Positions 35,517 to 44,656 of a DNA stretch of 64,000 bases are shown piece by piece. The notes beneath the pieces were generated by a model that did not search any database, had not been told where the DNA came from, and saw nothing but the letters and a program-made list of their open reading frames with translations. The stretch is from the NCBI GenBank assembly GCA_963833495.1, contig CAWHYJ010000011.1, forward strand, positions 310,001 through 374,000, written 5' to 3'. Origin of the DNA: Fodinibacter sp963833495 (GTDB taxonomy: Bacteria; Actinomycetota; Actinomycetes; Actinomycetales; Dermatophilaceae). A program made the position numbers and the translations under genes. Position 1 is the first letter of the stretch; each line of letters starts with the position of its first letter.

Positions 35517-36836
35517 TCATGGGCGGAGCGTGACCGGCAGGCGCTCGTAGCCGCGCAGGATGCGGGTGCTCTGACGCACGGCGCCGCTCTCGAGACGCAG
35601 GTGCGGGTAGCGCTCGAACAGCGTCCGCAGCCCGACCTCGCCCTCCATCCGGGCCAGCGCCGCGCCCAGGCAGAAGTGCCGACCGGCGGAGAAGGAGAGG
35701 TGCTCGCGGGCGTTGTGCCGGGCCACGTCGAACTCATCGGGCTCCGGGAAGACCTGGGGATCGCGGTTCGCGCCGGCCAGCAGCGCCACCATCACGGACC
35801 CGCGCGGCATCGGCGCGCCCGCGATGTGGGTGTCAGCCGAAGCCATCCGGGCGGTGAGCAGCACGGGTGGGTCGACGCGCAACACCTCATCAACCGCATT
35901 GGGCCACAGCTCATCCCGTTCAGCGAGCAGGCTGAGCTGCTCGGGATTGCTGGCGAGCAGCGCGACGCCGTTGCCGAGGAGGTTGACGGTGGTCTCGAAG
36001 CCGGCCGCGAGCACCAGCCCGGCAGTCGACCTCAGCTCGACGTCGGTGAGACCCACGCCGTCGTCTTGGGCGACGAGGAGCTGGCTGAGCAGGTCCTCGC
36101 CTGGATGCCGACGCAGCTCGTCGATGTGCTGGCGCAGCCACTGGTCGAACTCCCACAGGGCCGACTCGACGTGGCGGAACCTCGTCCAGGACAGCCCGAG
36201 GTCGAGGCTGGGCGCGGCCGCGGCACCCAGCCGGAGCACCTTCTCGCGGTCGCCCTCCGGGACGCCGAGGATCTCCGCGATCACGGAGACCGGGAGCATG
36301 CTGCAGTACCGCGCTGCCAGGTCGACCGGACCACTCGGGTCGAGCTGGTCGAGAAGCTCGGTGGCGATCTGCAGCGTGCGACCACGCAGCTTCTCGACCG
36401 CTCGCGCGCTGAACACCCGCGACACGAGCCTTCGGTAGCGGGTGTGGTCCGGCGGCTCGGTCACCAACAGGGAGGGCGGGGTCAGGGGTCCGAGCGGCGC
36501 GTCCCACATGGCCCACTCCTGTAGGCGGGCAATGCGCTCTCCCCGGTCCGCCGGGGCCAGCCCGGTCCGGGCATCCGGGCTGGATAACAGCTCTCGGACG
36601 GCGGCATGGTCCGCCGTCACCGAGGCGAACTTGCCCCGGTAGAACGGGGCGTACGCGCGCAGCTCGTCGAGGACCGGCTCCAGAGCTGCCAGGTCGCCGG
36701 ACTGGGTGGCCACGAACATGCGGCCATGGAGGTCACCCTGCCGGGCCGATCGCCGCAGCACCGTGCGTGGCAGCGCGTGACCCAGCGACCAGCGCACGGC
36801 AGCCCGGGACAGCGGCACGGGGTTGAGCTGAGACAC
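35517..36836 (-). CDS. Cytochrome P450
   Basis: A 439-residue bacterial class I P450. The GTG at 36836 lies 7 bases behind AGGAGG and is preferred over the ATG at 36899. Landmarks: I-helix LAAGFETTVNLL (the acid-alcohol pair is E-T), ExxR in DEVLRVDPP and the heme-Cys loop FSAGRHFCLGAALAR. No redox partner gene is adjacent. Substrate unknown; CYP107-like in overall layout. Confidence 0.93.
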   Translation of the reverse strand: MSQLNPVPLSRAAVRWSLGHALPRTVLRRSARQGDLHGRMFVATQSGDLAALEPVLDELRAYAPFYRGKFASVTADHAAVRELLSSPDARTGLAPADRGERIARLQEWAMWDAPLGPLTPPSLLVTEPPDHTRYRRLVSRVFSARAVEKLRGRTLQIATELLDQLDPSGPVDLAARYCSMLPVSVIAEILGVPEGDREKVLRLGAAAAPSLDLGLSWTRFRHVESALWEFDQWLRQHIDELRRHPGEDLLSQLLVAQDDGVGLTDVELRSTAGLVLAAGFETTVNLLGNGVALLASNPEQLSLLAERDELWPNAVDEVLRVDPPVLLTARMASADTHIAGAPMPRGSVMVALLAGANRDPQVFPEPDEFDVARHNAREHLSFSAGRHFCLGAALARMEGEVGLRTLFERYPHLRLESGAVRQSTRILRGYERLPVTLRP

Positions 36837-37097
36837 GCCTGGCCTCCTGGGGGACGGCTGACCACCCATCTTGCCTCGCGAGGAGTCCGCGACCGTCATG
36901 AGCAGGTGCGGCCCGGCCCTGGAGGCTCACGACGAGCTTCGCGACCGAGCGTGGTCCTGGTCTACGCGGCGCCGAATGGGTCCTTCGGAACCGCAAGCAC
37001 CACAGCGGGTTCGGTGCCATGATGGGGTTCGACCAGGGGGCGAGTTGGGGACCGTCGGTCTCGACTACGTGCAGGGTGACCAGAACAGGGGTGTTGC

Positions 37098-37604
37098 GTG
37101 AGCGACGACCAGCGTTCGACGCCGACGGAGCCGTTCGCGGTGTGGCCTCAGCCCGAGCCGCAGGCCCTCCAGCCGTATCCACAGCCGGCCCCGCCGCCGG
37201 TGGCGTACGGCCACGGAGCGGGCGTGCCGGTCGGCGGCGCATTCACCAACACGGCGGTGGTCGCGCCCCGGGTCGGCGCGGTGCACGTCGTCGTCGCCTG
37301 GGTGTTCGCGGCGCTCACGCTCGGTTACTTCTTGCCGTGGGCCGTTGCCGCAACGCGGCAGAAGAGCAACACGCTGGCCATCGGGCTGCTGAACCTCCTG
37401 GTCGGGTGGACCCTCATCGGCTGGATCGCCGCCATGGTCATGGCCGTCCAGACCGAGCCCATCCAGGTCACCAACGTGGCGTATGCCGTCGCGCCAGTGG
37501 TGCACGTCGGGCCCCAGACCGCGCCACCGGGCTGGTATCCCGACCAGCTCGGTACACGACGCTACTGGGATGGCCAGCGATGGACGGGGCACACCGCGCC
37601 CTGA
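37098..37604 (+). CDS. Superinfection-immunity-domain membrane protein with DUF2510
   Basis: A 168-residue protein from GTG 37098. The Pro-rich N-terminus (about 1-55) is followed by two helices matching the superinfection immunity domain (LTLGYFLPWAVAATRQKSNT, IGLLNLLVGWTLIGWIAAMV). A C-terminal DUF2510 motif follows (PPGWYPDQLGTRRYWDGQRW). This combination is common in actinobacteria; DUF2510 usually lies at the cytoplasmic face. True phage immunity is not implied. Confidence 0.82.
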   Translation: MSDDQRSTPTEPFAVWPQPEPQALQPYPQPAPPPVAYGHGAGVPVGGAFTNTAVVAPRVGAVHVVVAWVFAALTLGYFLPWAVAATRQKSNTLAIGLLNLLVGWTLIGWIAAMVMAVQTEPIQVTNVAYAVAPVVHVGPQTAPPGWYPDQLGTRRYWDGQRWTGHTAP

Positions 37605-37659
37605 ATCGGCGCATGCCCCACAGCCTGCTGCAGGAAAGGGGATCTGCAGGTCTTGGCCG

Positions 37660-37833
37660 TCAGAGACCGCCGCCGCCCCCGTCGTAGGGACCGCCGGAGT
37701 GGAACGAACCAATGTTGTGCGGGTCACTGTCTCCGTGACTCGTGAAGTCCCTGCCTGAGAAGCGGCGGTCGAACCACACCCCCACCAGCACGAGCACCAC
37801 CATGAACACGACAACCCAGAGCCACAGCGGCAT
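37660..37833 (-). CDS. Small single-pass membrane protein with Gly-rich tail
   Basis: A 57-residue product from ATG 37833 with AAGGAGG six bases upstream. One helix (LWLWVVVFMVVLVLVGVWF) is followed by a charged segment and a tail ending DGGGGGL. Good ribosome site and helix support expression. Function unknown. Confidence 0.6.
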   Translation of the reverse strand: MPLWLWVVVFMVVLVLVGVWFDRRFSGRDFTSHGDSDPHNIGSFHSGGPYDGGGGGL

Positions 37834-38036
37834 GGCCGCCTCCCTTCCATCCACCGTCCCGGTGAACGTTGGTTCGAGTGTCCGCCTGGCGCGCGACCCG
37901 CGTCCAGTCTTCGCAGCCCGTTCCTCTGGTTCGGTGGGTGGTGAGGCGAGCCGCCGACACTCGATGGGGACGGCTCACACCTCCTGGAGTGTGACCTCGG
38001 TGTCCTCGACCACGTCGACGTTGCCCCGAGGTCCGG

Positions 38037-38138
38037 TCAGTCGCGGTCGTTGAAGCGGGCGACCAGCCACAGCACCCCGACGGCCACCAGCCCGGCCAGC
38101 AGCAAGGTGTAGATCTCGGCGGTGGGCATGGTCATCAT
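38037..38138 (-). CDS. Very small membrane peptide
   Basis: From ATG 38138 (or 38129) the frame encodes about 30 residues dominated by one helix, IYTLLLAGLVAVGVLWLVAR, ending FNDRD. It resembles the preceding small membrane protein in layout. The ribosome site is weak, so expression is uncertain. Confidence 0.35.
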   Translation of the reverse strand: MMTMPTAEIYTLLLAGLVAVGVLWLVARFNDRD

Positions 38139-38243
38139 GATGACAGGCCCGCTCGGGAGCCTTTCGGCGTAGGCCCGATGTGGACCAGCCACGTGGCCAT
38201 GTGCTGGCGGCGTTGTGCTTCGTGTCGTGCTGAGGGTTGACGG

Positions 38244-39080
38244 GTGGTGGTGGCCATTTTGGTGCAGGTCTCGGCGCACTGCTGGGTGAGCCAGAGCGAG
38301 TTCTGCCGGTCCAACGCGGTCGTCATCGTGGGCGAGGAGGACGTGCTGGTCGTCGACCCGGGCGTGACCGGGGCCGAGCTCACGAGGCTCTCGCAGCGGC
38401 TGGATGCATTCGGGCTGACGCCAACGATGGGCTTCTGCACGCATCCGCACTGGGACCACATGCTGTGGAGCAGCGAGCTCGGCGACGGCCCGCGGTGGGC
38501 CACCCCGCGCGCCGTGGAGTATGCGCAGGCGCATCTGGAGCAGGCGCTGGGCGAAGCGGCCCCGGTGGCCGCCGGCACTGACCTTCAGCTGATCGGTCAG
38601 CTCACTCCCCTGCCCGTCGGAGCAACGACCCTGGGCTGGGCTGGACCGGTCGTCGAGGTTGTCGAGCACGACGGTCACGCCCCCGGGCACGCCGCCCTGT
38701 ACCTGCCTGACGAGGGCGTCCTCATTGCCGGGGACATGCTCTCCGACGTGGAGGTCCCGCTGCTCGACCTGGACAGCGACGCGACCGACCCGCTGCACGA
38801 CTACGAGGTAGGCCTGAGCAGGCTCGAGAGCGTCCAGCGGCGTGGTTGTCGCGTCCTGGTTCCGGGTCATGGAGCTGTCACGACCGGTGAGGAGGTCGCT
38901 GCCCGCTTCCGCCAGGATTGGTCGTACCTTGACGCGCTACGGCGCCCCGACACCGTGAACGATCCCCGCCTCGACCCCGACGCGAGCTATGGCCCCGACT
39001 GGCTCATCCCCGAGCACCTTGCCCAACACGTCCGGTGCCTCGACCTGGCCGGGCCTGAGCGGCCCAACCAGACACCGTGA
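38244..39080 (+). CDS. MBL-fold metallo-hydrolase
   Basis: A 278-residue metallo-beta-lactamase-fold protein. Metal motifs: THPHWDHML (HxHxDH variant, with Pro-His-Trp-Asp-His), GHAPGHAALYL, AGDMLSD and VPGHGAV. The C-terminal helix carries WLIPEHLAQHV. GTG 38244 behind TGAGGG. Substrate not predictable; a glyoxalase II-like or lactonase-like reaction is possible. Followed 99 bases later by a DinB-like gene. Confidence 0.88.
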   Translation: MVVAILVQVSAHCWVSQSEFCRSNAVVIVGEEDVLVVDPGVTGAELTRLSQRLDAFGLTPTMGFCTHPHWDHMLWSSELGDGPRWATPRAVEYAQAHLEQALGEAAPVAAGTDLQLIGQLTPLPVGATTLGWAGPVVEVVEHDGHAPGHAALYLPDEGVLIAGDMLSDVEVPLLDLDSDATDPLHDYEVGLSRLESVQRRGCRVLVPGHGAVTTGEEVAARFRQDWSYLDALRRPDTVNDPRLDPDASYGPDWLIPEHLAQHVRCLDLAGPERPNQTP

Positions 39081-39179
39081 GGCGCCGGACGCTCACTGGT
39101 CCGGGCACATGCGGGTGGTCTTGCGGTGGAGCACGGCCTAGCGTTGAGCCCCATCGGCGGCCAGATTCGGAGGGCGACC

Positions 39180-39704
39180 ATGGACAGGGAGCACGTCTGC
39201 GCAGAGCTGGGTCGGGTTCGCGACGACTACCGCGAGCTGCTGGACACCGCCACCGTTGCCGACCTGCGCAGACCGACGGACGGCACCAAGTGGAACAACG
39301 AACAGCTGCTCTTCCACATGCTCTTCGGCTACCTCCTGGTGCGGAACCTGCGGCTGCTCGTGTGGAGCTTCTCCCACCTCCCGGACGGAGCGTCCCGGCG
39401 GTTCGCCGCGCTCCTCGACCGCGGCACCGGTCCGTTCCACGTCATCAACTACGTGGGCTCGCTGTTCGGCGCGCGCGTGCTGGGCTTCGCCCGAATGGCA
39501 CGGCTGATGGACCGTTCGACCGGCCGGCTCCAAGACGCGGTGCGGACCCAGCCCGAGCAGGCGCTGGCTCGGGGCATGCACTTCCCGCACGGGTGGGACC
39601 CGTACTTCGGCGACTACATGACGCTGCTCGAGATCTACCACTACCCGACGCAGCACTACGACCACCACCGGCGGCAGCTCACCCTCGCGAACGTGACGAG
39701 GTAG
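39180..39704 (+). CDS. DinB-superfamily protein
   Basis: A 174-residue protein from ATG 39180 behind GGAGGGCG. The four-helix layout with three metal-ligand His regions fits DinB: KWNNEQLLFHMLFGYLL, MHFPHGWDP and YHYPTQHYDHHRRQL. The last His cluster is typical. Related enzymes use bacillithiol or mycothiol; the specific role is unknown. Confidence 0.78.
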   Translation: MDREHVCAELGRVRDDYRELLDTATVADLRRPTDGTKWNNEQLLFHMLFGYLLVRNLRLLVWSFSHLPDGASRRFAALLDRGTGPFHVINYVGSLFGARVLGFARMARLMDRSTGRLQDAVRTQPEQALARGMHFPHGWDPYFGDYMTLLEIYHYPTQHYDHHRRQLTLANVTR

Positions 39705-39711
39705 CAGCGGG

Positions 39712-40164
39712 TCAGCGGCGGAAGAAGCCGCGTTTGCGTGAACCCGTCAGGCGGAACCCGGCCAGGGCGATGTCGAAGGGATCGACCAGGTCGTTGCCTC
39801 CCATACCGGAGTGACCCTCGAAGACGAAGCCGAACAGGTTCTCGACAGCCGCCGCGCTCAGTTCGAGCGGATGAAAGGGCAGGGGGTAGTCACCGTCGTC
39901 CGTGGCTGGGAAGTCCCCCGGTCGAGCGCCGCTTGCGACGTGCACACGATGGAAGCGCCCGGCCACCCGGCGACGAAGACGTTCTCGTCGGCCGGGTCTG
40001 CGCTCTCCCCCAAGGGTTCCGTCGTCGATCGCCACCACGTCCTGGTCCGGGAACAGCCGACGCACGAAGGCCTCCGTCGCGCCGCAGTCCAGCTGAGGAT
40101 GCGTCGACTGCACCGTCGCGACGTCACTGTCGGCATAACAGATGAACCAGTCCTTGGCTCCCAT
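39712..40164 (-). CDS. DUF6928-like protein (two compensating frameshifts)
   Basis: ATG 40164 begins MGAKDWFICYADSDVATV and continues TEAFVRRLFPDQDVVAIDDG, the usual start of DUF6928 proteins. The middle third (ADPADENVFVAGWPGASIVC) is in another frame: one base seems inserted in the G-run near 40012 and one lost near 39911. The final part (FHPLELSAAAVENLFGFVFE) is back in the first frame, so total length (150 residues) is preserved. A short helical end KRGFFRR follows. Function unknown. Confidence 0.6.
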   Translation of the reverse strand: MGAKDWFICYADSDVATVQSTHPQLDCGATEAFVRRLFPDQDVVAIDDGTLGGERRPGRRERLRRRVAGRFHRVHVASGARPGDFPATDDGDYPLPFHPLELSAAAVENLFGFVFEGHSGMGGNDLVDPFDIALAGFRLTGSRKRGFFRR

Positions 40165-40325
40165 GACTGGAGTGTCGGTAGGTCTGACGCGCCTTGTGGT
40201 CCAAGCAGCGCACCTGAAGGTACATCGGCATCCAGTCGCGTCCCATGGAGGTGGACGACGTGGTCGGGGTCTGCGCTCGCGCGTCGGCCGCCAGAGCAGA
40301 GGTCGTCCATCCGTTCACCCCGCCT

Positions 40326-41285
40326 TCAGCCGATGCGGGCGGATGCCGTGTCGAGCCGGGCGCGCTCCTCGTGGTCCAGCGTGATCGTCGGCCCCAGGAC
40401 GAGCTCCGCAAGCTGCTCGGGGGAGGTCGCCGAGACCAACGGCGCCGCGACGGACGGTTGGTGCAGCAGCCACGCCAGGGCGATGGTGCCGGCCCCGACG
40501 TGGTGGGTGGCAGCGATCGCGTCGATCGTGTCGAGCAGGCGAAGTCCTTCCCGGGTGAGCAGATGTCGTACGCCGGCACCCCTCGGTCGTCCCTCGGTGT
40601 CCTCGACGGCCCGGTACTTACCCGACAGGAAGCCCCCACCGAGAGCCCGGTAGGGAAGCACTGCCAGGCCGGCCGCGCTCGCCAGTGGGGCCAGCTCGTG
40701 CTCGAAGGACTGCCGGTGAGCCAGGCTGTAGTGCGGTTGGAGCACCTCCGGCGCGGCGAGGTCGTTGCTGGCGGCCACCTGCAGCCACTCGCGGACGGCA
40801 TCGGCGGTGAAGTTGGACAGCCCGATGGCCCGGACCTTGCCGGCCCGGACCAGTGCGTCGAACGCCGCGGCGCTCTCCTCGACCGGGGTCTGGTCGTCCT
40901 GGTAGTGCGCGAAGTACACATCGATGTGGTCGGTGGACAGTCGACGCAGAGACACGTCGGCAGCGGCGGTGACGGTGGCCGCGGACAAGCCATCGAAATC
41001 GGGGTGGTTACCGCACTTCGTTGCCACGATCATCCGGTCGCGGTTGCTCCGGCTCCGCATCCAGTCGCCGAGAATCGACTCCGCTGCGCCGTCGGAGTAG
41101 GTGTCGGCGGTGTCGACCAGGGCGCCTCCCGCTTCGGTGAAGGCATCGAGGACTTGGTGGGATGCCGCGGCATCGGTGATGCGGCCAAAGGTGTTGCTTC
41201 CCAACCCGATCGGGAGCGCCAACGCACCCCATCGGCGCCCGGGGAAGGCATCGTCGACCTCGATGCGGGCTGGGTGTGGCGTCAC
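40326..41285 (-). CDS. Aldo/keto reductase
   Basis: A 319-residue NADPH-dependent oxidoreductase (TIM barrel). GTG 41285 lies behind AGGAGG at 8 bases. Catalytic residues Asp in LVDTADTYSDGAAESILG with Tyr, Lys in IVATKCG and His in DVYFAHYQDD are visible; cofactor-binding region VRAIGLSNF is intact. It diverges from an ArsR-type regulator, with a palindrome between them, so it is probably controlled by it. Confidence 0.9.
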   Translation of the reverse strand: MTPHPARIEVDDAFPGRRWGALALPIGLGSNTFGRITDAAASHQVLDAFTEAGGALVDTADTYSDGAAESILGDWMRSRSNRDRMIVATKCGNHPDFDGLSAATVTAAADVSLRRLSTDHIDVYFAHYQDDQTPVEESAAAFDALVRAGKVRAIGLSNFTADAVREWLQVAASNDLAAPEVLQPHYSLAHRQSFEHELAPLASAAGLAVLPYRALGGGFLSGKYRAVEDTEGRPRGAGVRHLLTREGLRLLDTIDAIAATHHVGAGTIALAWLLHQPSVAAPLVSATSPEQLAELVLGPTITLDHEERARLDTASARIG

Positions 41286-41365
41286 GGCGTGGTCCTCCTG
41301 GAGCGTGGACGGAACGACATCGAAACAGACGGCACCGACATTCGGGGTCAACGCGGCATCCCACG

Positions 41366-41387
41366 TATGTACCCTTGCGGTTACATA
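41366..41387. promoter_or_regulatory. Palindromic operator between the AKR and ArsR genes
   Basis: TATGTACCC-TTGC-GGTTACATA is a 9-bp inverted repeat with a single mismatch. It lies 22 bases before the ArsR-type start and 80 bases before the divergent AKR start, an ideal place for autoregulation and control of both. Confidence 0.65.
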
Positions 41388-41409
41388 ACTGGTTCGCTAC
41401 ATTCAATCC

Positions 41410-41727
41410 ATGGATGCTGTGCTGCAGGCGTTGGCCGACCCGAGTCGGCGCACGGTGCTCGGGATACTCCGAGAGCATCCGGCCAGCGCCGGGGAGCTGG
41501 CCCAGGCGCTGCCGATCGCCCGGCCGGGGGTCTCGCGGCACCTGAGGGTGCTGCGCGAGGCCGGCCTGGTCGATGTGCGCCAGGAGGCGCAGCGGCGGAT
41601 CTACAGCCTTCGACCGGAGGCGCTGACCGAGGTCGACGACTGGCTCGAGGACTACCGCGCGCTGTGGCAGAACCGGCTCGGCGCGCTGCACACCGAGATC
41701 GCACGGGGAAAGAAGGAGAGAGCATGA
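41410..41727 (+). CDS. ArsR-family winged-helix regulator
   Basis: A 105-residue metal-independent ArsR-type repressor: LQALADPSRRTVLGIL, ASAGELAQALPIARPGVSRH (recognition helix) and LREAGLVDVRQEAQRRIYSL. It lacks the CxCxD metal box. Its stop overlaps the start of the following SRPBCC gene (ATGA at 41724), the common ArsR/AHSA1 pairing. Confidence 0.92.
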   Translation: MDAVLQALADPSRRTVLGILREHPASAGELAQALPIARPGVSRHLRVLREAGLVDVRQEAQRRIYSLRPEALTEVDDWLEDYRALWQNRLGALHTEIARGKKERA

Positions 41728-42248
41728 ACACGATCGCAACCATGCGGGCCATCGACGACAGCCGCGGCGCTGTGCGGGTCGAGGACGTGTACGACACCGA
41801 CATCGAGGACCTGTGGCGGGCGTGCACCACGCCGGAACGGCTGGCCCGCTGGATCGCCCACGTATCCGGCGACCTCCATCAGGGCGGCACCGTGCACGCC
41901 GTCTTCACGAGCACCTGGAGCGGCCCGGCCAGGATCGACACCTGCGACGCGCCACATCATCTGCTGGTCACCACCCAACCCGGCACCGACGACGAGGCCG
42001 AGATCGAGGCGTGGCTGACCCAGGAGGGCGACCACACCCGGCTGGTGGTGGAGGAGCGCGGCCTGCCACTCGGCGCGCTGCACTTCCACGGGGCCGGCTG
42101 GCAGGTGCACCTGGAGGACCTCGCGCGCTCGCTCGCCATCGGGGGCGGTGCCCATGGTGGCGGCTGGTCCGAGCAGACACCGGCGCCGGCCTGGCACCAG
42201 CGCTGGACCGCGCTCGTCCCCGAGTACGAGCAGCGGTCAGTCGGCTGA
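41724..42248 (+). CDS. SRPBCC/AHSA1-family protein
   Basis: A 174-residue helix-grip (START-like) protein: RVEDVYDTDIEDLWRACTTP and RLARWIAHVSGDLHQGGTVH are typical AHSA1 starts. It probably binds a hydrophobic ligand in its cavity; ligand unknown. Translationally coupled to the upstream ArsR gene. Confidence 0.9.
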   Translation: MNTIATMRAIDDSRGAVRVEDVYDTDIEDLWRACTTPERLARWIAHVSGDLHQGGTVHAVFTSTWSGPARIDTCDAPHHLLVTTQPGTDDEAEIEAWLTQEGDHTRLVVEERGLPLGALHFHGAGWQVHLEDLARSLAIGGGAHGGGWSEQTPAPAWHQRWTALVPEYEQRSVG

Positions 42249-42324
42249 TGTCGGGCGCCATCGTCCGGAACTGGACGCCTGTCAAGGCGCCGAACCCCTC
42301 GTTGGACCGATAGAAGGGCCCTTG

Positions 42325-43803
42325 TCAGCTGGGGGGCAACTCCTCAGCCTGGTTCGGCTCGCGGACGTCGCCTGACCCATGTGCGAAGCCATCGTGGTAC
42401 GAGTAGCCCTCGTGGAAGGTGGTGAGCTCGAGGCGCGCAGCTTGGCGTCCGATCTCCTCCGCGATCTCTGCGAGTGACCTCAGAGCAAGGTCGGGCGTCC
42501 CGAGATGATCGGCCACCTTGATCGCTGCGGCGTAGCGCTCGAGGTGTTCGCGCAGTCGTGACACGCGGGGATCGTCGGTGCCTGGGTCGCCCAGTTCGGG
42601 GTCGCCCCAGTGGGGCGGCCATTCCGTGGCCCTCTGATCCGGGATGCGGATGCGTGACTGGGTCTGCTCTACGCGGAGCGTCGCACGTCGGGTTCTTTCA
42701 TCGATGGACGTGACAGTCACTTTGACCTTTGTACCGAGGAGCGAGTTGGTCTTGAAGACGCTGCCGACAACGAGGTCCTTCGTGCCGTCCTTCGCGGCCA
42801 TGAGGTATGACCGGTTCCCCTGCACCCGGTGGACCAGGATGCAGGGCCGTGGGATGCCTGCATCCCACCGGTCGTTCATGCGGAACTCGATGAGGAAACC
42901 AGCGATGTCGAGCGCCGCGGGCTGCGCGCCACGGTCGTGCAGCGGTCCGAGAACGACTTCGCGGGCAACAGTGTCCGATCGAGGTATCACGACCACGCGG
43001 TCTTCGTTGAGCCAGCCGCGAAGACGCATGTTGACCGCGTTGAGCCCTGGTCCGATGCGTGAGTAGTTGGCGTTTGATGCGCTGAACGGACTCCAGGTGC
43101 TCATGGTGTCCCACGGGTCGCCGTACTCGGCGGTGGAGCCGTCAAGGCCGGAGTGCATGGAGCCGTATCCGTGACCCATCTCCTGTCCCAGCAGGTCCGG
43201 CGACAGGGAGTCGCGGTCGCAGAGCGCGGCCATGCCTCCCACGAAGCCGCACAGGTCGAGCTGCGTGTATCCGCAGACGACCACGCCTGAGTAAGCGGTG
43301 AGAGGGATCTTGTGGGCGGATGCCGCGGCCTTGCCGGCGTTGAGCACTCCGCCGCGGTTGATCTTGCCCGGCTGCGCGGGCACGTTGCCGATGTAGTCGG
43401 CGCGCTGGTACGGGATCGTGTAGACGCCGACGACCTCCGAGTCGGAGACATCGATCTTGCCGTGGCTGTTGTCGAGGAAGTAGTCGACCATGTTCATCGT
43501 TCCCGTGCCGGCCTTCGTGAAGAGCCGCCGGTGGTACGCGAGCACGTCGCCGTTCTTGCCCGAGTGCACCGTGTCCGACACCAGGATCGGCGGGTCATCC
43601 TCGAAGCGGATGACGACGACGAGCCAGGGGCTGCGTTGACGAGCCAACAGGCCCGAGAAGAGTCCCGCGATGACCGGTGACACGTACGCGGCATCGGAGA
43701 TCGTGGTCGCAAAGTCGAACTCGAGCCCATGGCGATGGGCGTCTGGCTGGATGTCCACGAGCGAAGATGCTGAGATGACTTGCTGCTCTGAGTTCGGCGC
43801 CAT
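42325..43803 (-). CDS. Metzincin-like protein with Gln in place of the first zinc His
   Basis: A 492-residue protein from ATG 43803 behind GGAGG. No signal peptide is visible. The central segment reads LLGQEMGHGYGSMHS: it matches HExxHxxGxxH exactly except that the first His is Gln207 (Glu208, His211, Gly214 and His217 present). DPWDTMSTWS downstream resembles a Met-turn. The remaining C-terminal third is beta-rich (RSYLMAAKDGTKDLVVG) with a helical end. A lost-activity or altered-metal protease homologue is likely. No operon partner. Confidence 0.75.
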   Translation of the reverse strand: MAPNSEQQVISASSLVDIQPDAHRHGLEFDFATTISDAAYVSPVIAGLFSGLLARQRSPWLVVVIRFEDDPPILVSDTVHSGKNGDVLAYHRRLFTKAGTGTMNMVDYFLDNSHGKIDVSDSEVVGVYTIPYQRADYIGNVPAQPGKINRGGVLNAGKAAASAHKIPLTAYSGVVVCGYTQLDLCGFVGGMAALCDRDSLSPDLLGQEMGHGYGSMHSGLDGSTAEYGDPWDTMSTWSPFSASNANYSRIGPGLNAVNMRLRGWLNEDRVVVIPRSDTVAREVVLGPLHDRGAQPAALDIAGFLIEFRMNDRWDAGIPRPCILVHRVQGNRSYLMAAKDGTKDLVVGSVFKTNSLLGTKVKVTVTSIDERTRRATLRVEQTQSRIRIPDQRATEWPPHWGDPELGDPGTDDPRVSRLREHLERYAAAIKVADHLGTPDLALRSLAEIAEEIGRQAARLELTTFHEGYSYHDGFAHGSGDVREPNQAEELPPS

Positions 43804-44257
43804 TGCGTCCTCCACGATCCTTGGCGGCCGGCTGACCGCCAAAGGTGAGGAGCCCCTCACGTCACGCCTGATACGTCGGCAGCCGTCCGCGCCAACCCAG
43901 CTCGCCGCCGACGCGGTCCCCGATGTTGTCCCGGCCGTCACATCCGGCGCCGGACCAACCCGCGCCGCAATTGGCGCGGGCGTCAACGAAGCCCGCCCGC
44001 CACACCGACGCCCGACGGGCGAAAACGTTGCCCTTCAACGTTGTTCATCGTGGTGGCCAGCCCCCCCAAGTCCTAACTGGATCTCGTGCAGATCATCTCG
44101 GAGGGTTGAATCTGTGGACGGTGTGCGGGCTGCAGGCACGGGTACTACCACCAACGTTCGATTGCCACTGGTACCGCGGCGAGCGGAGTCTGGGATTTCC
44201 CCCACGGGGGAGCAGGGGAACAGGACACCTTCACATGCCGGTTCACCAGGAGACTTC
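43804..44257. other. 454-base gap with one hairpin
   Basis: The only structure seen is CCCGCGCC-GCAATT-GGCGCGGG at 43959-43980, a perfect 8-bp stem. It lies between divergent genes, so a promoter-proximal regulatory or RNA role is possible. No convincing gene. Confidence 0.4.
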
Positions 44258-44656
44258 ATGAACAAGTTCGCCGCGGTTGCCACATCCACCGCCACCCTTG
44301 CGGTCCTCGTCCTCAACCCGGGCTCGGCATCGGCCAGCCAAGGCGGGTCATCCGGTGCCTGGCCGGCTGCTTTCCCCCTTCCCACCAAACCGGGCACGGT
44401 GGTCTCGCAAAGCTCGACCACGGCCGTGGTGAGGTCTACCGACACGGTGGAAGTGGTCACCGGGAAGCTGGACGCCGTGTACATCACGCAGATGGGTTGC
44501 ACCCAGAGGCTCGGGGTGAACAGGCCCAGGGACTACCTCTGCTACAACCCCGCGACCCACAAGTCCGACGAGGTCCTCTTTTCTTTCGCCGCTCTCGACC
44601 CGACGGTGATCGATCCTTCCCGCTCGCACACCACCGCCTTCTTCTTCAAAGGCTGA
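44258..44656 (+). CDS. Small secreted hypothetical protein
   Basis: A 132-residue product from ATG 44258 behind AGGAG. The first 27 residues form a signal peptide ending SASA. The mature part of about 105 residues contains two Cys (MGCTQRL and YLCYNP), probably a disulphide, and is beta-rich. No known domain. Confidence 0.7.
   Translation: MNKFAAVATSTATLAVLVLNPGSASASQGGSSGAWPAAFPLPTKPGTVVSQSSTTAVVRSTDTVEVVTGKLDAVYITQMGCTQRLGVNRPRDYLCYNPATHKSDEVLFSFAALDPTVIDPSRSHTTAFFFKG

Noticed and set aside
37098..37604. Superinfection-immunity protein as evidence of a prophage
   Set aside because: This domain with DUF2510 is a common actinobacterial housekeeping architecture, and no phage structural, integrase or lysis genes are nearby.
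40245..42248. 667-residue plus-strand frame across the AKR and SRPBCC genes
   Set aside because: Only its last part is the real SRPBCC gene; the rest is antisense to the aldo/keto reductase.
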